A stretch of DNA of 64,000 nucleotides from Streptomyces xanthochromogenes (GCF_014650455.1 NZ_BMUZ01000005.1:62001-126000); one strand, 5' to 3'; positions 37,192 to 47,705 are shown, numbered from the stretch's first letter. The notes: generated by a model from the letters alone, not told the origin. Made by a program: numbers and translations.

Positions 37192-37962
37192 GTGACCACC
37201 ACCCCCACCGCACACCGCGCCACCGCGGTGGCCGCCCGCGCCGTCGAGCTGTCGAAGGTCTACGGCACGGGCGAGACCCAGGTGGTCGCGCTCGACCAGG
37301 TCACGGTCGACTTCCGGCAGGGCGAGTTCACCGCGATCATGGGCCCCTCGGGCTCCGGCAAGTCCACCTTGATGCACTGCGTCGCGGGTCTGGACTCCTT
37401 CAGCTCCGGCTCGGTCCGCATCGGCGAGACCGAGCTCGGCTCGCTCAAGGACAAGCAGCTCACACAGCTGCGCCGGGACAAGATCGGCTTCATCTTCCAG
37501 GCGTTCAACCTGCTGCCCACACTGACCGCCCTGGAGAACATCACGCTCCCCATGGACATCGCGGGCCGCAAGCCGAACAAGGAGTGGCTCGACCAGGTGA
37601 TCTCCATGGTGGGGCTGGCCGACCGGCTCGGCCACCGGCCCACCCAGCTCTCCGGCGGCCAGCAGCAGCGCGTCGCCGTGGCGCGCGCGCTGGCCTCCCA
37701 GCCGGAGATCATCTTCGGCGACGAGCCCACCGGAAACCTCGACTCGCGCTCCGGCGCCGAGGTCCTCGGCTTCCTGCGCAACTCGGTGCGCGAGCTCGGG
37801 CAGACCGTGGTGATGGTCACCCACGACCCGGTCGCCGCGTCGTACGCGGACCGGGTCATATTCCTGGCCGACGGGCGGATCGTCGACGAGATGCTGCAGC
37901 CCAGCGCGGACGGGGTGCTCGACCGGATGAAGGCGTTCGAGGCGAAGGGCCGCACCAGCTGA
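37192..37962 (+). CDS. ABC transporter ATP-binding protein (MacB/LolD type)
   Basis: This 256-aa ATPase has Walker A IMGPSGSGKSTL (about residue 50), Q-loop FIFQAFNLLPTL, signature LSGGQQQRVAVARAL, Walker B IIFGDEPTG and the switch His in VMVTHDP. It powers the FtsX-like permease encoded next. Such pairs export peptides or lipoproteins, or act as mechanotransmission devices, rather than import. The GTG start has GGAG seven bases upstream. Confidence 0.93.
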   Translation: MTTTPTAHRATAVAARAVELSKVYGTGETQVVALDQVTVDFRQGEFTAIMGPSGSGKSTLMHCVAGLDSFSSGSVRIGETELGSLKDKQLTQLRRDKIGFIFQAFNLLPTLTALENITLPMDIAGRKPNKEWLDQVISMVGLADRLGHRPTQLSGGQQQRVAVARALASQPEIIFGDEPTGNLDSRSGAEVLGFLRNSVRELGQTVVMVTHDPVAASYADRVIFLADGRIVDEMLQPSADGVLDRMKAFEAKGRTS

Positions 37963-37972
37963 CCCCGAGCCG

Positions 37973-38084
37973 CCGGGGGCCCCGCCCCCGAACCCCCGCT
38001 CGGGGCTCCGCCCCGGACCCCGTTCGCGCCTGAACGGCGCTCGTCCTCAAACGCCGGACAGGCTGTAGGTGCCCCAGCACCGGC
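37973..38084. repeat. Composite dispersed repeat, locus 4 (module B, reverse)
   Basis: Module B lies in reverse orientation in the gap between the two ABC genes: GGGGCTCCGCCCCGGACCCC, GCGCCTGAACGGCGC, CTCGTCCTCAAACGCCGGAC, then CAGGCTGTAGGTGCCCCAGC. It splits an otherwise compact operon and can form GC-rich hairpins. Confidence 0.8.
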
Positions 38085-38116
38085 ACGGCTCACACTCCCC
38101 AGGACTGAGAAACCCC

Positions 38117-40648
38117 ATGTTCAAGACCGCCCTGCGCAACGTGCTCGCGCACAAGGCCCGGCTGTTGATGACGGTGCTCGCCGTCATGCTCGGCGTCGCC
38201 TTCGTCTCCGGCACGCTCGTGTTCACCGACACCCTCGGCAGCGCCTTCCGCAACCAGTCGTCCAAGAGCTACGACAAGGTGGCCGTCGCCGTCACCACGT
38301 ACGCCAGCCGGGACGACACCGAGCGGGAGGCCGGTGTCAGCAAGCAGACCCTGCAGAAGATGGAGCGGCTCGACGGGGTCGCCTCGGCCACCGGCCGGGT
38401 GGACGGCTTCGCCGGTGTGGCCGGCACCGACGGCAAGCTGATCGGGCAGGGCTGGGCCAACAAGGGCGGCAACTTCGCCCCCGGCAAGGACGGCAAGGAC
38501 CCGGCGTACACCTTCGCCCAGGGCTCGGGCCCGGTGAAGGACGACCAGATCGCCCTCGACAAGGACACCGCCTCCAAGGGCGAGTACCACGTGGGCGACA
38601 GCGTGCGGGTCGCCACCAACGGGCCGGTCAAGACCTACCAGCTCGCCGGCGTCTTCACCACCGAGGACGGCGCGGTCAACGCGGGCGGCAGCCTCGTCCT
38701 GTTCGACACCGCCGTCGCCCAGAAGCTCTACCTCAAGCCGGGCTACTTCCAGAACGTGAGCGTGGCCGCCGCCCCCGGCGCCGACGCCCAGAAGATCCTC
38801 GACGAGGTCAAGCCGCTGCTCCCCAAGGACGCCGACGCCAAGACCGGCAAGGCGCTCGCCGACCAGGAGGCCAAGGACATCGAGAAGGGGCTGAGCGGCC
38901 TCAACCAGATGCTGCTCGTCTTCGCCGCCATCGCGCTCTTCGTCGGCATCTTCCTGATCTCCAACACCTTCACCATGCTGGTCGCCCAGCGCACCCGTGA
39001 GCTCGCCCTGATGCGCGCCGTCGGCGCCTCGCGCGGCCAGGTCCGCCGTTCGGTGCTGGCCGAGGCGCTGGTGGTCGGCATCGTCGCCTCCGTCATCGGG
39101 TTCGCGCTCGGCGTGGGCCTGGCGAGCGGACTGCAGTCCGCCATCGGCATGTTCGGTGCCAAGATGCCCGCGGGCCCCCTGATCATCTCGGCCACGCCGG
39201 TGATCGCCGCGCTCGCCGTGGGCATCTTCGTCACCGTGGTCGCGGCGCTGCTGCCCGCCTGGCGCGCCGCGAAGATCCCGCCGGTCGCCGCGATGAACAG
39301 CGTGCACGGCGTGGCCACCACCAAGTCCCTGGTCGTACGGAACTCCATCGGCGGCGTCATCACCCTCGCCGGTGCGGCCGCCGTGGTGGCCGGTGCCGCC
39401 GCGGGCAAGGACGGCAAGGTGATCATCGGCTTCGGCGCCTTCCTCGCCCTGGTCGGCATCATCATCCTGATCCCGCTCCTGTCCCGCCCGATCATCGCCC
39501 TGGTGCGCCCCGCCCTGAGCAAGGTGTTCGGCGTCTCCGGCAAGCTCGCCAGTCAGAACGCGGTGCGCAACCCGCGCCGCACCGGCGCCACCGCCTCCGC
39601 GCTGGCCATCGGCCTCACCCTGGTCACCGGTCTCTCGGTGCTCGGCGTCACGCTGGGCACGGCCATCGACAAGATGACGACCGACAACATCAAGGCCGAC
39701 TACATGGTCCAGATGGCGGCCGGCGGCTCCGGGCTCGACAAGGACGTCCTGTCCGCGCTGCGCAAGGCGCCCGGCGTCTCGGCGGTCTCGCCCAAGCAGT
39801 CCTCGTACGTCAAGCTCGGCGGCATCGACGAGTCGGTGGCCGGTGTGACGCCGGGCGACATCGAGAAGGTCATCAGCGTCGAGACGGTGTCCGGCTCGCT
39901 CGCCACCCTCGGCCAGGGCCGGATAGCCGTCGACGACAAGACCGCGGCCAAGCACGGCTGGAAGCCCGGCTCCCAGCTCCCGGTCGAGTTCAGTGACAAG
40001 AAGAAGGGGCAGCTGACGATCGGCGCGACCTTCAAGGAGAACGAGTTCCTGGACACCGTTCTCGTGCCGACCACGCTGCTCGCCCCGCACGACCCCCAGC
40101 CCTACATCCCGCAGGTCTTCGTCAAGACGGACGGCGGCGCCACGAGCGCCAACGAGAAGGCCCTGGTCAGCGCGCTCGGTGACAACCCGGCGATCAGCAT
40201 CATGGACCAGCAGGACATCCGCAACGAGTTCGGCGGCATGATCAACACGCTGCTCAACATCATGTACGGCCTGCTCGCGATGGCCCTGCTCATCGCGGTG
40301 CTCGGTGTCGTCAACACCCTCGCGATGTCGGTGTTCGAGCGCCAGCAGGAGATCGGCATGCTGCGGGCGATCGGCCTGGACCGCGGCCGGGTCAAGACCA
40401 TGATCCGCCTGGAGGCCGTCGTCATCTCGCTGTTCGGCGCGGTGATCGGCGTCGGCCTCGGCTCCTTCCTCGCCTGGGCCATCGGCCAGACGATCAAGGG
40501 CTCCATCCCGAACTACGCGCTGGTCATGCCGTGGGACCGCATCGGCATCTTCCTGCTGCTCGCCGCCCTGGTGGGCGTGCTCGCCGCGATGTGGCCGGCC
40601 CGCAGCGCCGCGCGGCTCAACATGCTCACCGCGATCAAGACCGAGTGA
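38117..40648 (+). CDS. FtsX-like ABC permease (MacB family)
   Basis: This 843-aa permease has an N-terminal helix (LLMTVLAVMLGVAFVSGTLV) and a large extracytoplasmic domain (residues about 45-260). Three helices follow (LVFAAIALFVGIFLISNTFT), then a duplicated unit with a second large domain, and finally ALLIAVLGVVNTLAMSVFER with the C-terminal FtsX core. The double FtsX arrangement is common for actinobacterial exporters. A start at 38117 is typical of the family (MFKTALRNV); upstream codons fall in the repeat. The partner ATPase lies 154 nt upstream, across the inserted repeat. Confidence 0.9.
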   Translation: MFKTALRNVLAHKARLLMTVLAVMLGVAFVSGTLVFTDTLGSAFRNQSSKSYDKVAVAVTTYASRDDTEREAGVSKQTLQKMERLDGVASATGRVDGFAGVAGTDGKLIGQGWANKGGNFAPGKDGKDPAYTFAQGSGPVKDDQIALDKDTASKGEYHVGDSVRVATNGPVKTYQLAGVFTTEDGAVNAGGSLVLFDTAVAQKLYLKPGYFQNVSVAAAPGADAQKILDEVKPLLPKDADAKTGKALADQEAKDIEKGLSGLNQMLLVFAAIALFVGIFLISNTFTMLVAQRTRELALMRAVGASRGQVRRSVLAEALVVGIVASVIGFALGVGLASGLQSAIGMFGAKMPAGPLIISATPVIAALAVGIFVTVVAALLPAWRAAKIPPVAAMNSVHGVATTKSLVVRNSIGGVITLAGAAAVVAGAAAGKDGKVIIGFGAFLALVGIIILIPLLSRPIIALVRPALSKVFGVSGKLASQNAVRNPRRTGATASALAIGLTLVTGLSVLGVTLGTAIDKMTTDNIKADYMVQMAAGGSGLDKDVLSALRKAPGVSAVSPKQSSYVKLGGIDESVAGVTPGDIEKVISVETVSGSLATLGQGRIAVDDKTAAKHGWKPGSQLPVEFSDKKKGQLTIGATFKENEFLDTVLVPTTLLAPHDPQPYIPQVFVKTDGGATSANEKALVSALGDNPAISIMDQQDIRNEFGGMINTLLNIMYGLLAMALLIAVLGVVNTLAMSVFERQQEIGMLRAIGLDRGRVKTMIRLEAVVISLFGAVIGVGLGSFLAWAIGQTIKGSIPNYALVMPWDRIGIFLLLAALVGVLAAMWPARSAARLNMLTAIKTE

Positions 40649-40684
40649 ATGACGCCGCCAACTCCGGTTGGCGTGAGGGAAGTT

Positions 40685-40719
40685 GAAGGGCCCCGGGAGA
40701 TCTCCTCCCGGGGCCCTTC
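40685..40719. terminator. Bidirectional hairpin terminator
   Basis: A perfect 15-bp stem (GAAGGGCCCCGGGAG at 40685-40699, complement at 40705-40719) with a 5-nt loop lies between the convergent permease and methyltransferase genes. Confidence 0.85.
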
Positions 40720-40740
40720 GGCGTCGCCGTACGGCCGGGC

Positions 40741-42033
40741 TCAGTTCCAGGTGCGGGCCCGCAGCGGCATGCCCGAGGCGCCGCCCTCCGGGGTCTTCAC
40801 CGCCAGGATCTGATTCACCCCGATCCGGTTGCGCTCGAAGGAGAGCGCCGACGCGGCCATGTAGAGCCGCCAGATCCGGGCCCGTCCGGGGCTGGTCAGG
40901 CCCACGGCCCGCCGCCAGTCGGCCTCCAGGTTGACCACCCACTGACGCAGCGTCAGGGCGTAGTGCTCCCTGATCGGTTCGACGTCGCGAGCCTCGAAAC
41001 CGGCCTCCTCCAGAGTGGCCAGGGTCCGGCCGACCGGAGCGAGTTCACCGTCGGGGAAGACGTACTTGTCGATGAACTCGTCGATCTCGTAAGCCGATTC
41101 GTCGCGTTCGGGACGCCGCGCGATCTGGTGGTTGAGCAGCCGCCCGCCGTCCTTCAGGAGGGCGTGGAGGATGTCCGCGTACTCCGCGTACCGCACCGAG
41201 CCGACGTGCTCGGCCATCCCGATGGAGGAGATCGCGTCGAACGGACCGTCCTTGACGTCCCGGTAGTCCTGCACCCGGATCTCTATCCGGTCGGTGAGGC
41301 CCTCCTCGGCGATGCGCTTGCGGGCGTACGCGGCCTGCTCGCGCGACAGCGTGATGCCGACGACCCGGGCGCCGTACTCGCGGGCGGCGTGGATGGCCAT
41401 CGAGCCCCAGCCGCAGCCGACGTCCAGCAGCCGGTCGCCCTCCTTGAGGGCCAGCTTGCGGCACACCAGGTCGAGCTTGTCGCGCTGGGCGTCCTCCAGG
41501 GTGGCGTCGGGGCTCTCCCAGTAGGCGCACGAGTAGACCATCGAGGGGCCGAGCACCAGCTCGTAGAAGTCGTTGCCGACGTCGTAGTGGTGACTGATCG
41601 CCTCTTTGTCGCGGCGCCGGGTGTGCAGCCGCCCGGTGCGGCGGCGCATCTCCTCGGCGGGCGGGGCCGGCGGAGGCAGGGCACCGCCCAGTCTGAGCAG
41701 CGCCTTGGCGGCGGCGCGGAGTCTGGGGTCGCGCACCGGGTGCACGGAGTCCTTCGGGTCGCCGCCGCGCTCCCAGATCAGCCCGGACAGCCGGTCGAGG
41801 GCCGCGTAGAGATCGCCCTCGACGTCGATCTCGCCGGCCACCCAGGCGCGGGCCAGGCCCAGTTCGCCCGGCTTCCACAGCAGTCGGCGCAGGGCGCGCC
41901 GGTGGCGCACGACGAGAACCGGGGCGCCGGGCGGACCCGCCTCGCTGCCGTCCCAGGCCCGGATTCGCACCGGGAGGGCCTCCCCCAGCAATGCCTCGGC
42001 AAGAGCGGTCAGCCGCAGCGCCGCGTCGGCCAT
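40741..42033 (-). CDS. Cyclopropane-fatty-acyl-phospholipid synthase-like methyltransferase
   Basis: This 430-aa SAM-dependent enzyme transfers a methyl or methylene group to unsaturated phospholipid acyl chains. It has the CFA N-terminal segment (residues about 1-130), the substrate-contact block ISHHYDVGNDFYELVLGPSM, the SAM loop LLDVGCGWGSMAIHAA and GVNQILAVKTPEGG near the end. The ATG at 42033 follows GGAGGT and gives the normal length. A much longer upstream reading is Ser/Arg/Pro-rich shadow sequence. Confidence 0.9.
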   Translation of the reverse strand: MADAALRLTALAEALLGEALPVRIRAWDGSEAGPPGAPVLVVRHRRALRRLLWKPGELGLARAWVAGEIDVEGDLYAALDRLSGLIWERGGDPKDSVHPVRDPRLRAAAKALLRLGGALPPPAPPAEEMRRRTGRLHTRRRDKEAISHHYDVGNDFYELVLGPSMVYSCAYWESPDATLEDAQRDKLDLVCRKLALKEGDRLLDVGCGWGSMAIHAAREYGARVVGITLSREQAAYARKRIAEEGLTDRIEIRVQDYRDVKDGPFDAISSIGMAEHVGSVRYAEYADILHALLKDGGRLLNHQIARRPERDESAYEIDEFIDKYVFPDGELAPVGRTLATLEEAGFEARDVEPIREHYALTLRQWVVNLEADWRRAVGLTSPGRARIWRLYMAASALSFERNRIGVNQILAVKTPEGGASGMPLRARTWN

Positions 42034-42268
42034 CGCGCACACCTCCGTACCTCGCAGAAATGTCTCAGCACCCTGGACAACAGTGCCCGGGCGCGCGGCA
42101 ATCCCGCTACCGCGCAGGGGAGTGACAGGATGGCTGTATACACCATCTTCTTGGCCGGAAACCGCCCCTGTCCTGATTTCCACGGCCACGGACACCCCCG
42201 GCCCGGCCACCTCGGACCCCGGCCACCGCGGACCCGGGCCGCCGGGCTCCCCAATCGTCCCGGGCACG

Positions 42269-42312
42269 CCGAAGGGGCCGCCCGCACCACGGATGGCGGA
42301 CGGCCCCTTCGG
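42269..42312 (-). terminator. Hairpin terminator after ndh
   Basis: CCGAAGGGGCCG (42269-42280) and its complement (42301-42312) form a perfect 12-bp stem with a 20-nt loop just after the ndh stop codon. Confidence 0.7.
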
Positions 42313-42328
42313 GGTAACGCTGGTGGAG

Positions 42329-43720
42329 CTAGGAGGCCTTGGCCTTCTGCTCGGCCTTGTCCTCGGTCTTGACCGCGGGAGCCGGGGCGGGCTTGGCCGC
42401 CTCGTAGAACTCCTCGCGCGGGGTCTCCATGGCGCCGAGGGAGACGACCTCACGCTTGAGGAACATCGCGAGCGTCCAGTCGGCGACGACACGGATCTTG
42501 CGGTTCCAGGTCGGCACGGCCAGACCGTGGTAGCCACGGTGCATGTACCAGGCGAGACGGCCCTTGAGCTTGATCTTCATCTTGCCCATGACGATCATCG
42601 CGACGCCCTTGTGGAGGCCGAGACCGGCCACCGCACCCTTGTTGGAGTGCGAGTACTCCTTCTGCGGGAAGCCCCGCATGCCGGAGACCACGTTGTCGCC
42701 GAGGACCTTGGCCTGACGCAGCGCGTGCTGGGCGTTCGGCGGGCACCAGGCGTTCTCCACGCCGGCCTTGCGCGAGGCGAGGTCGGGAACCTGGGCGTTG
42801 TCGCCGGCCGCCCAGATGTAGTCGGTGCCGGTGACCTGGAGGGTCGGCTGGGCGTCCACGTGGCCGCGCGGGCCGAGCGGGAGGCCGAAGCGGGAGAGCG
42901 CCGGGTTGGGCTTGACGCCGGCGGTCCACACGATGGTGTTGGAGTCGACCTCAAGGCCGTTCTTCAGCACCACGTGGCCGTCCACGCAGGAGTCCATGGA
43001 GGTCGAGAGGTAGATCTCGATGCCACGGCTCTCGAGGTGCTCCTTGCCCCAGCGGCCGAGCTCCGGGCCGACCTCGGGAAGGATCTTGTCCGCGGCGTCG
43101 ACCAGAACGAAACGCATGTCCTCGCGCTTGACGTTGGTGTAGTACTTGGCCGCGTCGCGGGCCATGTCCTCCACCTCGCCGATGGTCTCCGCACCGGCGA
43201 AGCCGCCGCCCACGAAGACGAAGGTCAGCGCCTTGCGGCGGACGTCCTCGTCCGTGGTGGAGTCGGCCTTGTCGAGCTGCTCCAGAACGTGGTTGCGCAG
43301 GCCGATGGCCTCTTCCACGCCCTTCATGCCGATGCCCTGCTCGGCGAGGCCGGGGATCGGGAAGGTGCGGGAGACCGCACCCATCGCGATGACCAGGTAG
43401 TCGAAGGGCAGCTCGTAGGCCTCGCCGACGAGCGGCGCGACCGTGGCGACCTTGCGGTCCTGGTCGATGCTGGTGACCCGGCCGGTGAGCACCTCGGCTC
43501 CACGCACGACGCGTCGCAGCGGGACGACGACGTGACGCGGCGAGATGCTGCCTGCGGCGGCTTCGGGGAGGAAGGGCTGGTACGTCATGTACGAGCGCGG
43601 GTCGACGACCGTGACGGTCGCTTCCGCGTAACGCATCTTCTTGAGAATGCGTCGCGCTGCGTACAGGCCTACGTACCCGCCACCTACTACGAGGATCCTG
43701 GGACGCTCCGTGGTGCTCAT
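42329..43720 (-). CDS. ndh: Type II NADH dehydrogenase
   Basis: This 463-aa single-subunit enzyme oxidises NADH and reduces menaquinone at the membrane without pumping protons. FAD binds at ILVVGGGYVGLYAAR (residues about 9-23) and NADH at FVFVGGGFAGAETIGEVEDM (about 165). TIVWTAGVKPNP and YIWAAGDNAQVPDL mark the second FAD contact, and a C-terminal amphipathic region ends in a Lys/Ala tail. The ATG at 43720 has no strong ribosome site. Two Rex-like operators upstream suggest control by the NADH/NAD+ ratio. Confidence 0.93.
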   Translation of the reverse strand: MSTTERPRILVVGGGYVGLYAARRILKKMRYAEATVTVVDPRSYMTYQPFLPEAAAGSISPRHVVVPLRRVVRGAEVLTGRVTSIDQDRKVATVAPLVGEAYELPFDYLVIAMGAVSRTFPIPGLAEQGIGMKGVEEAIGLRNHVLEQLDKADSTTDEDVRRKALTFVFVGGGFAGAETIGEVEDMARDAAKYYTNVKREDMRFVLVDAADKILPEVGPELGRWGKEHLESRGIEIYLSTSMDSCVDGHVVLKNGLEVDSNTIVWTAGVKPNPALSRFGLPLGPRGHVDAQPTLQVTGTDYIWAAGDNAQVPDLASRKAGVENAWCPPNAQHALRQAKVLGDNVVSGMRGFPQKEYSHSNKGAVAGLGLHKGVAMIVMGKMKIKLKGRLAWYMHRGYHGLAVPTWNRKIRVVADWTLAMFLKREVVSLGAMETPREEFYEAAKPAPAPAVKTEDKAEQKAKAS

Positions 43721-43754
43721 GCCATCGAGTATCCACCCGCCGATGGCCCCCTGC

Positions 43755-43772
43755 TCGTGCGCCCCTTCACAA
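43755..43772 (-). promoter_or_regulatory. Rex-like operator, proximal copy
   Basis: The minus strand reads TTGTGAAGGGGCGCACGA, about 35 nt before the ndh start codon. Its left half equals the Rex consensus TTGTGAA exactly; the right half keeps four of seven bases of TTCACAA. Confidence 0.4.
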
Positions 43773-43847
43773 GGTTCGCAGGGGGCTCTGCTACACTGCG
43801 CGGCCCACGTGACCGAGGTCATGGCGCCGGGAGGGAACCACGGTGTA

Positions 43848-43868
43848 GGGGAGAACGTTGTTCACCCC
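43848..43868. promoter_or_regulatory. Imperfect inverted repeat in the ndh leader
   Basis: The 9-bp arms GGGGAGAAC and GTTCACCCC (one mismatch) surround GTT. It lies between the two Rex-like sites. It could be a further operator; no regulator family is obvious. Confidence 0.3.
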
Positions 43869-44027
43869 TCCTGAACTGGCCTCCACGGCTTCGTGCCGGG
43901 TGGACCACTGCCGTGGGAAACGTAGGCGTAACACGGCCAGCACCGTCTGGATTGCCCACGCAAGAGGCCCTCGTGCCTCGGAAAGCGGTCCTGGGACCAC
44001 TTTCTTCGGCCCGAGGGCCCCAATTCC

Positions 44028-44045
44028 TTGTGAAGAACTTCACGA
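44028..44045. promoter_or_regulatory. Rex-like operator, distal copy
   Basis: TTGTGAAGAACTTCACGA matches the Rex consensus TTGTGAA-N4-TTCACAA at 13 of 14 defined positions. It lies 67 bp after the 3' end of ppx/gppA and about 308 bp before the ndh ATG, so the ndh promoter probably lies here and the leader is long. Rex senses NADH/NAD+ and represses respiratory genes in Streptomyces. Confidence 0.7.
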
Positions 44046-44111
44046 ACTTTCTCGCCGGGCCCGGCCGAAAGACCCGGTGTGGGCCGCGAACGACCCCGAT
44101 GCGGACCGCGA

Positions 44112-45026
44112 TCAGGCGATCGACCAGGCGATTCCGTCCAGAATGTCGTGCTCGCTGACCACGACCTCGCGGGCGCCGGTGCGCTCCATGACGGCCTGCA
44201 GAACGAGGGCTCCGGCCCCGATCACGTCGATCCGGCCGGGGTGCAGCACGGGGATGGCGGCGCGCTCCTCGTGCGTGGACGCGAGCAGGCGCCCGGTGAC
44301 CGCCGCGACCTCCTCGTAGGAGATGCGCGCGTGGTGCAGGGCGGCCGAGTCGTAGGCGCTCAGGCCGAGCGCGATCGCTGCGACGGTGGTGACCGAGCCC
44401 GCGAGACCGACCAGGGTGCGCGGCTCGCGCAGCGGCACGGTCTGCTCGGCGAGGTCGAGGGCCGCCTCGATGTCGGCGCGGATCGCGGCGATCTGCTCGG
44501 GCGTCGCCGGGTCTCCGGGGTGGTGGCGCTCGGTCATCCGCACACAGCCGACGTCGACCGAGCGGGCCGCCTCGACGCCCGCGGAACCGACCACGAACTC
44601 GGTGGAGCCGCCGCCGATGTCGACGACCAAGTAGTCGTCGTCACCGTCGAGTTCCTTGGTGGCGCCCACGAACGAGAATTCGGCCTCCTGGTCGCCCGAG
44701 ATCACCTCGGGCTCGACGCCCAGGATGCCGAGGACCCCGCGCACGAAGTCGTCCCGGTTCTCGGCGTCGCGCGAGGCGGAGGTCGCCACGAAGCGCAGCC
44801 GCTCGGCGCCCAGGTCCTTGATGACCGCGGCGTACTCGCGGCACGCCGCGAACGTCCGCTCCAGGGCCTCGGGGGCGAGCCGCCCGGTGCGGTCCACGCC
44901 CTGGCCGAGCCGGACGATGGTCATCCGCCGGTCCAGGTCGGTGATCTCCCCGGTGGCGGTGTCCGCGTCCGCGACGAGCAGGCGGATCGAGTTCGTACCG
45001 CAGTCGATGGCGGCGACGCGCGTCAC
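44112..45026 (-). CDS. Ppx/GppA-family exopolyphosphatase
   Basis: This 304-aa protein hydrolyses polyphosphate or the 5'-phosphate of pppGpp. It has the ASKHA fold with VAAIDCGTNSIRLLVAD at the start, VDIGGGSTEFVVG (phosphate 2, about residue 135), and GLAGSVTTVAAIALG. It has only the two-domain core and no C-terminal HD domain, as in actinobacterial Ppx1/2. The GTG start overlaps the upstream DUF501 stop as GTGA, so both are coupled. Confidence 0.92.
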   Translation of the reverse strand: MTRVAAIDCGTNSIRLLVADADTATGEITDLDRRMTIVRLGQGVDRTGRLAPEALERTFAACREYAAVIKDLGAERLRFVATSASRDAENRDDFVRGVLGILGVEPEVISGDQEAEFSFVGATKELDGDDDYLVVDIGGGSTEFVVGSAGVEAARSVDVGCVRMTERHHPGDPATPEQIAAIRADIEAALDLAEQTVPLREPRTLVGLAGSVTTVAAIALGLSAYDSAALHHARISYEEVAAVTGRLLASTHEERAAIPVLHPGRIDVIGAGALVLQAVMERTGAREVVVSEHDILDGIAWSIA

Positions 45027-45556
45027 TGGGCGTCCCCCTCGCCGCACGGCGTCACGCACGGGCCCTTCGCCCACCACTCGGGCAGCATCGCGATCGCCTC
45101 GTCGCCCAGCGGGTTCACACCCGGGCCCGCGGCGAGCGAGTGGCCGACCAGGACGTGCAGGCACTTGACCCGGTCCGGCATGCCGCCGGCGCTCGGGAAG
45201 CCCTCCAGGACCTCGATGGCGTCACGCCGCGCGATGTAGTCCTCGTGGGCCGCGCGGTAGGCGGCGGCCAGTTCGGGGTCGCTCGCCAGACGCTCCGTCA
45301 TCTCCTTCATGACGCCGTTGGCCTCAAGCGTGCCGATCGCGGACGCGGCGCGCGGGCACGTCAGGTAGTACGTCGTCGGGAAGGGCGTGCCGTCCTCCAG
45401 GCGCGGGGCCGTCTCGACGACGTCCGGGTTGCCGCAAGGGCAGCGGTGCGCGATCGCGCGCAGACCGCGCGGCGGGCGGCCCAACTGCTGCTTGAAGGCG
45501 GCGATGTCCGCGTCGGTGGGCTCGGTGCGGTCGGTCTGGGGCGGGGGCGTTTCCAT
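45023..45556 (-). CDS. DUF501-family protein
   Basis: This 177-aa protein belongs to the DUF501 family, found next to eno and ppx in most actinobacteria. Four conserved Cys suggest a metal site: HRCPCGNPDV, YYLTCPRAAS and DRVKCLHVLVGHSLA (with His). The middle part is helical. Function unknown; the genomic link to divIC, eno and ppx is conserved. Confidence 0.85.
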   Translation of the reverse strand: METPPPQTDRTEPTDADIAAFKQQLGRPPRGLRAIAHRCPCGNPDVVETAPRLEDGTPFPTTYYLTCPRAASAIGTLEANGVMKEMTERLASDPELAAAYRAAHEDYIARRDAIEVLEGFPSAGGMPDRVKCLHVLVGHSLAAGPGVNPLGDEAIAMLPEWWAKGPCVTPCGEGDAQ

Positions 45557-45586
45557 GACTGGGTCGGTCTCTATCGCTAGCGGTGG

Positions 45587-46075
45587 TCAGTTGGCGGAAC
45601 GGTCGGCCTTGTCGACGCCGTCCCAGAGGTTGGAGTGCCAGGCGCGGCCGGTCGCGCCCTTGTCCTCGCGGCGCTTGTTCGCCGCGTCCGGGTCCACGAC
45701 GGTGAAGCCGGTCTCGCCCGGGAACTGCATGTGCAGGTGCTCGCGGGCCAGTTTCTCGATGTACGCGTCGTCCTGGAGCCGCGCCTTCTCGTCCCGCAGC
45801 CGCTCGACGGCCTGCTGCGCGTCGGCGGCCTTGCGCTGCTGGTCGGAGATGTCGGCGCGCTGCGACACGTACTGCCGCATCGGGTAGGCGAGCGCCACGA
45901 TCAGCGAGCACAGGACGAGCGCGAGCAGCGCCGCCCGGCCGGTGAGCCGGGAGCGGCGGGCCTGGCGCTTGTTCTGCGAGCGGTAGACGCGGGCCGCGGT
46001 CTGCTCGCCGAGCACCTTGAGCCGGGCCGCGGTGGAGAACCGGTCGCGGTCCCTGACCTTGGCGTCGTTGCCCAT
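45587..46075 (-). CDS. divIC: Septum formation initiator (FtsB/DivIC-like)
   Basis: This 162-aa bitopic protein has a cytoplasmic basic N-terminus (YRSQNKRQARRSRLTG), one membrane helix (ALLALVLCSLIVALAYPM) and an extracellular coiled coil (ISDQQRKAADAQQAVERLRD). The DivIC/FtsB tail KLAREHLHMQFPGETGF follows. It forms the FtsB-FtsL-FtsQ type complex at the division septum. In Streptomyces divIC is needed for efficient sporulation septation but not for growth. It lies between eno and DUF501. Confidence 0.9.
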   Translation of the reverse strand: MGNDAKVRDRDRFSTAARLKVLGEQTAARVYRSQNKRQARRSRLTGRAALLALVLCSLIVALAYPMRQYVSQRADISDQQRKAADAQQAVERLRDEKARLQDDAYIEKLAREHLHMQFPGETGFTVVDPDAANKRREDKGATGRAWHSNLWDGVDKADRSAN

Positions 46076-46099
46076 CGCTCTCGCGCCTCCCCGTTACAC

Positions 46100-46146
46100 A
46101 CGTACGTCCCCGGACACGGTACGGGACCGCGGCCGGGGACGTACGT
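46100..46146 (-). terminator. Inverted repeat after eno
   Basis: A 14-bp perfect stem (ACGTACGTCCCCGG at 46100-46113, complement at 46133-46146) with a 19-nt loop lies between eno and divIC. It may end most eno transcripts before divIC. Confidence 0.55.
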
Positions 46147-46195
46147 ACGACTGGCTAGGGCGTCAGCCCTTCAGCCTGCTCAGCCCTTGCTGTGC

Positions 46196-47566
<1,371 letters not shown>

Positions 47567-47705
47567 CTAACCGGCTCTGGGGCTCCGGCCAGCCGAGTGC
47601 CCGCCCCATGGGACGAAAAAGGGCCCAAGGACCCGGATTCCCGGGCAAAGGACCACAACCCTACTGCTCGGTAGCGGCACCGGGTCATGGTGGCGACAGC
47701 GAAAA

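Noticed and set aside
36866..37195. Short open frames between bldA and the ABC ATPase gene
   Set aside because: They are Arg/Gly/Ser-rich, lack ribosome sites and overlap each other on both strands.
42034..42537. Long N-terminal extension of the CFA-type methyltransferase
   Set aside because: The extension is low-complexity Ser/Arg/Pro sequence overlapping the ndh terminator, while the ATG at 42033 has a GGAGGT site and gives the normal family length.
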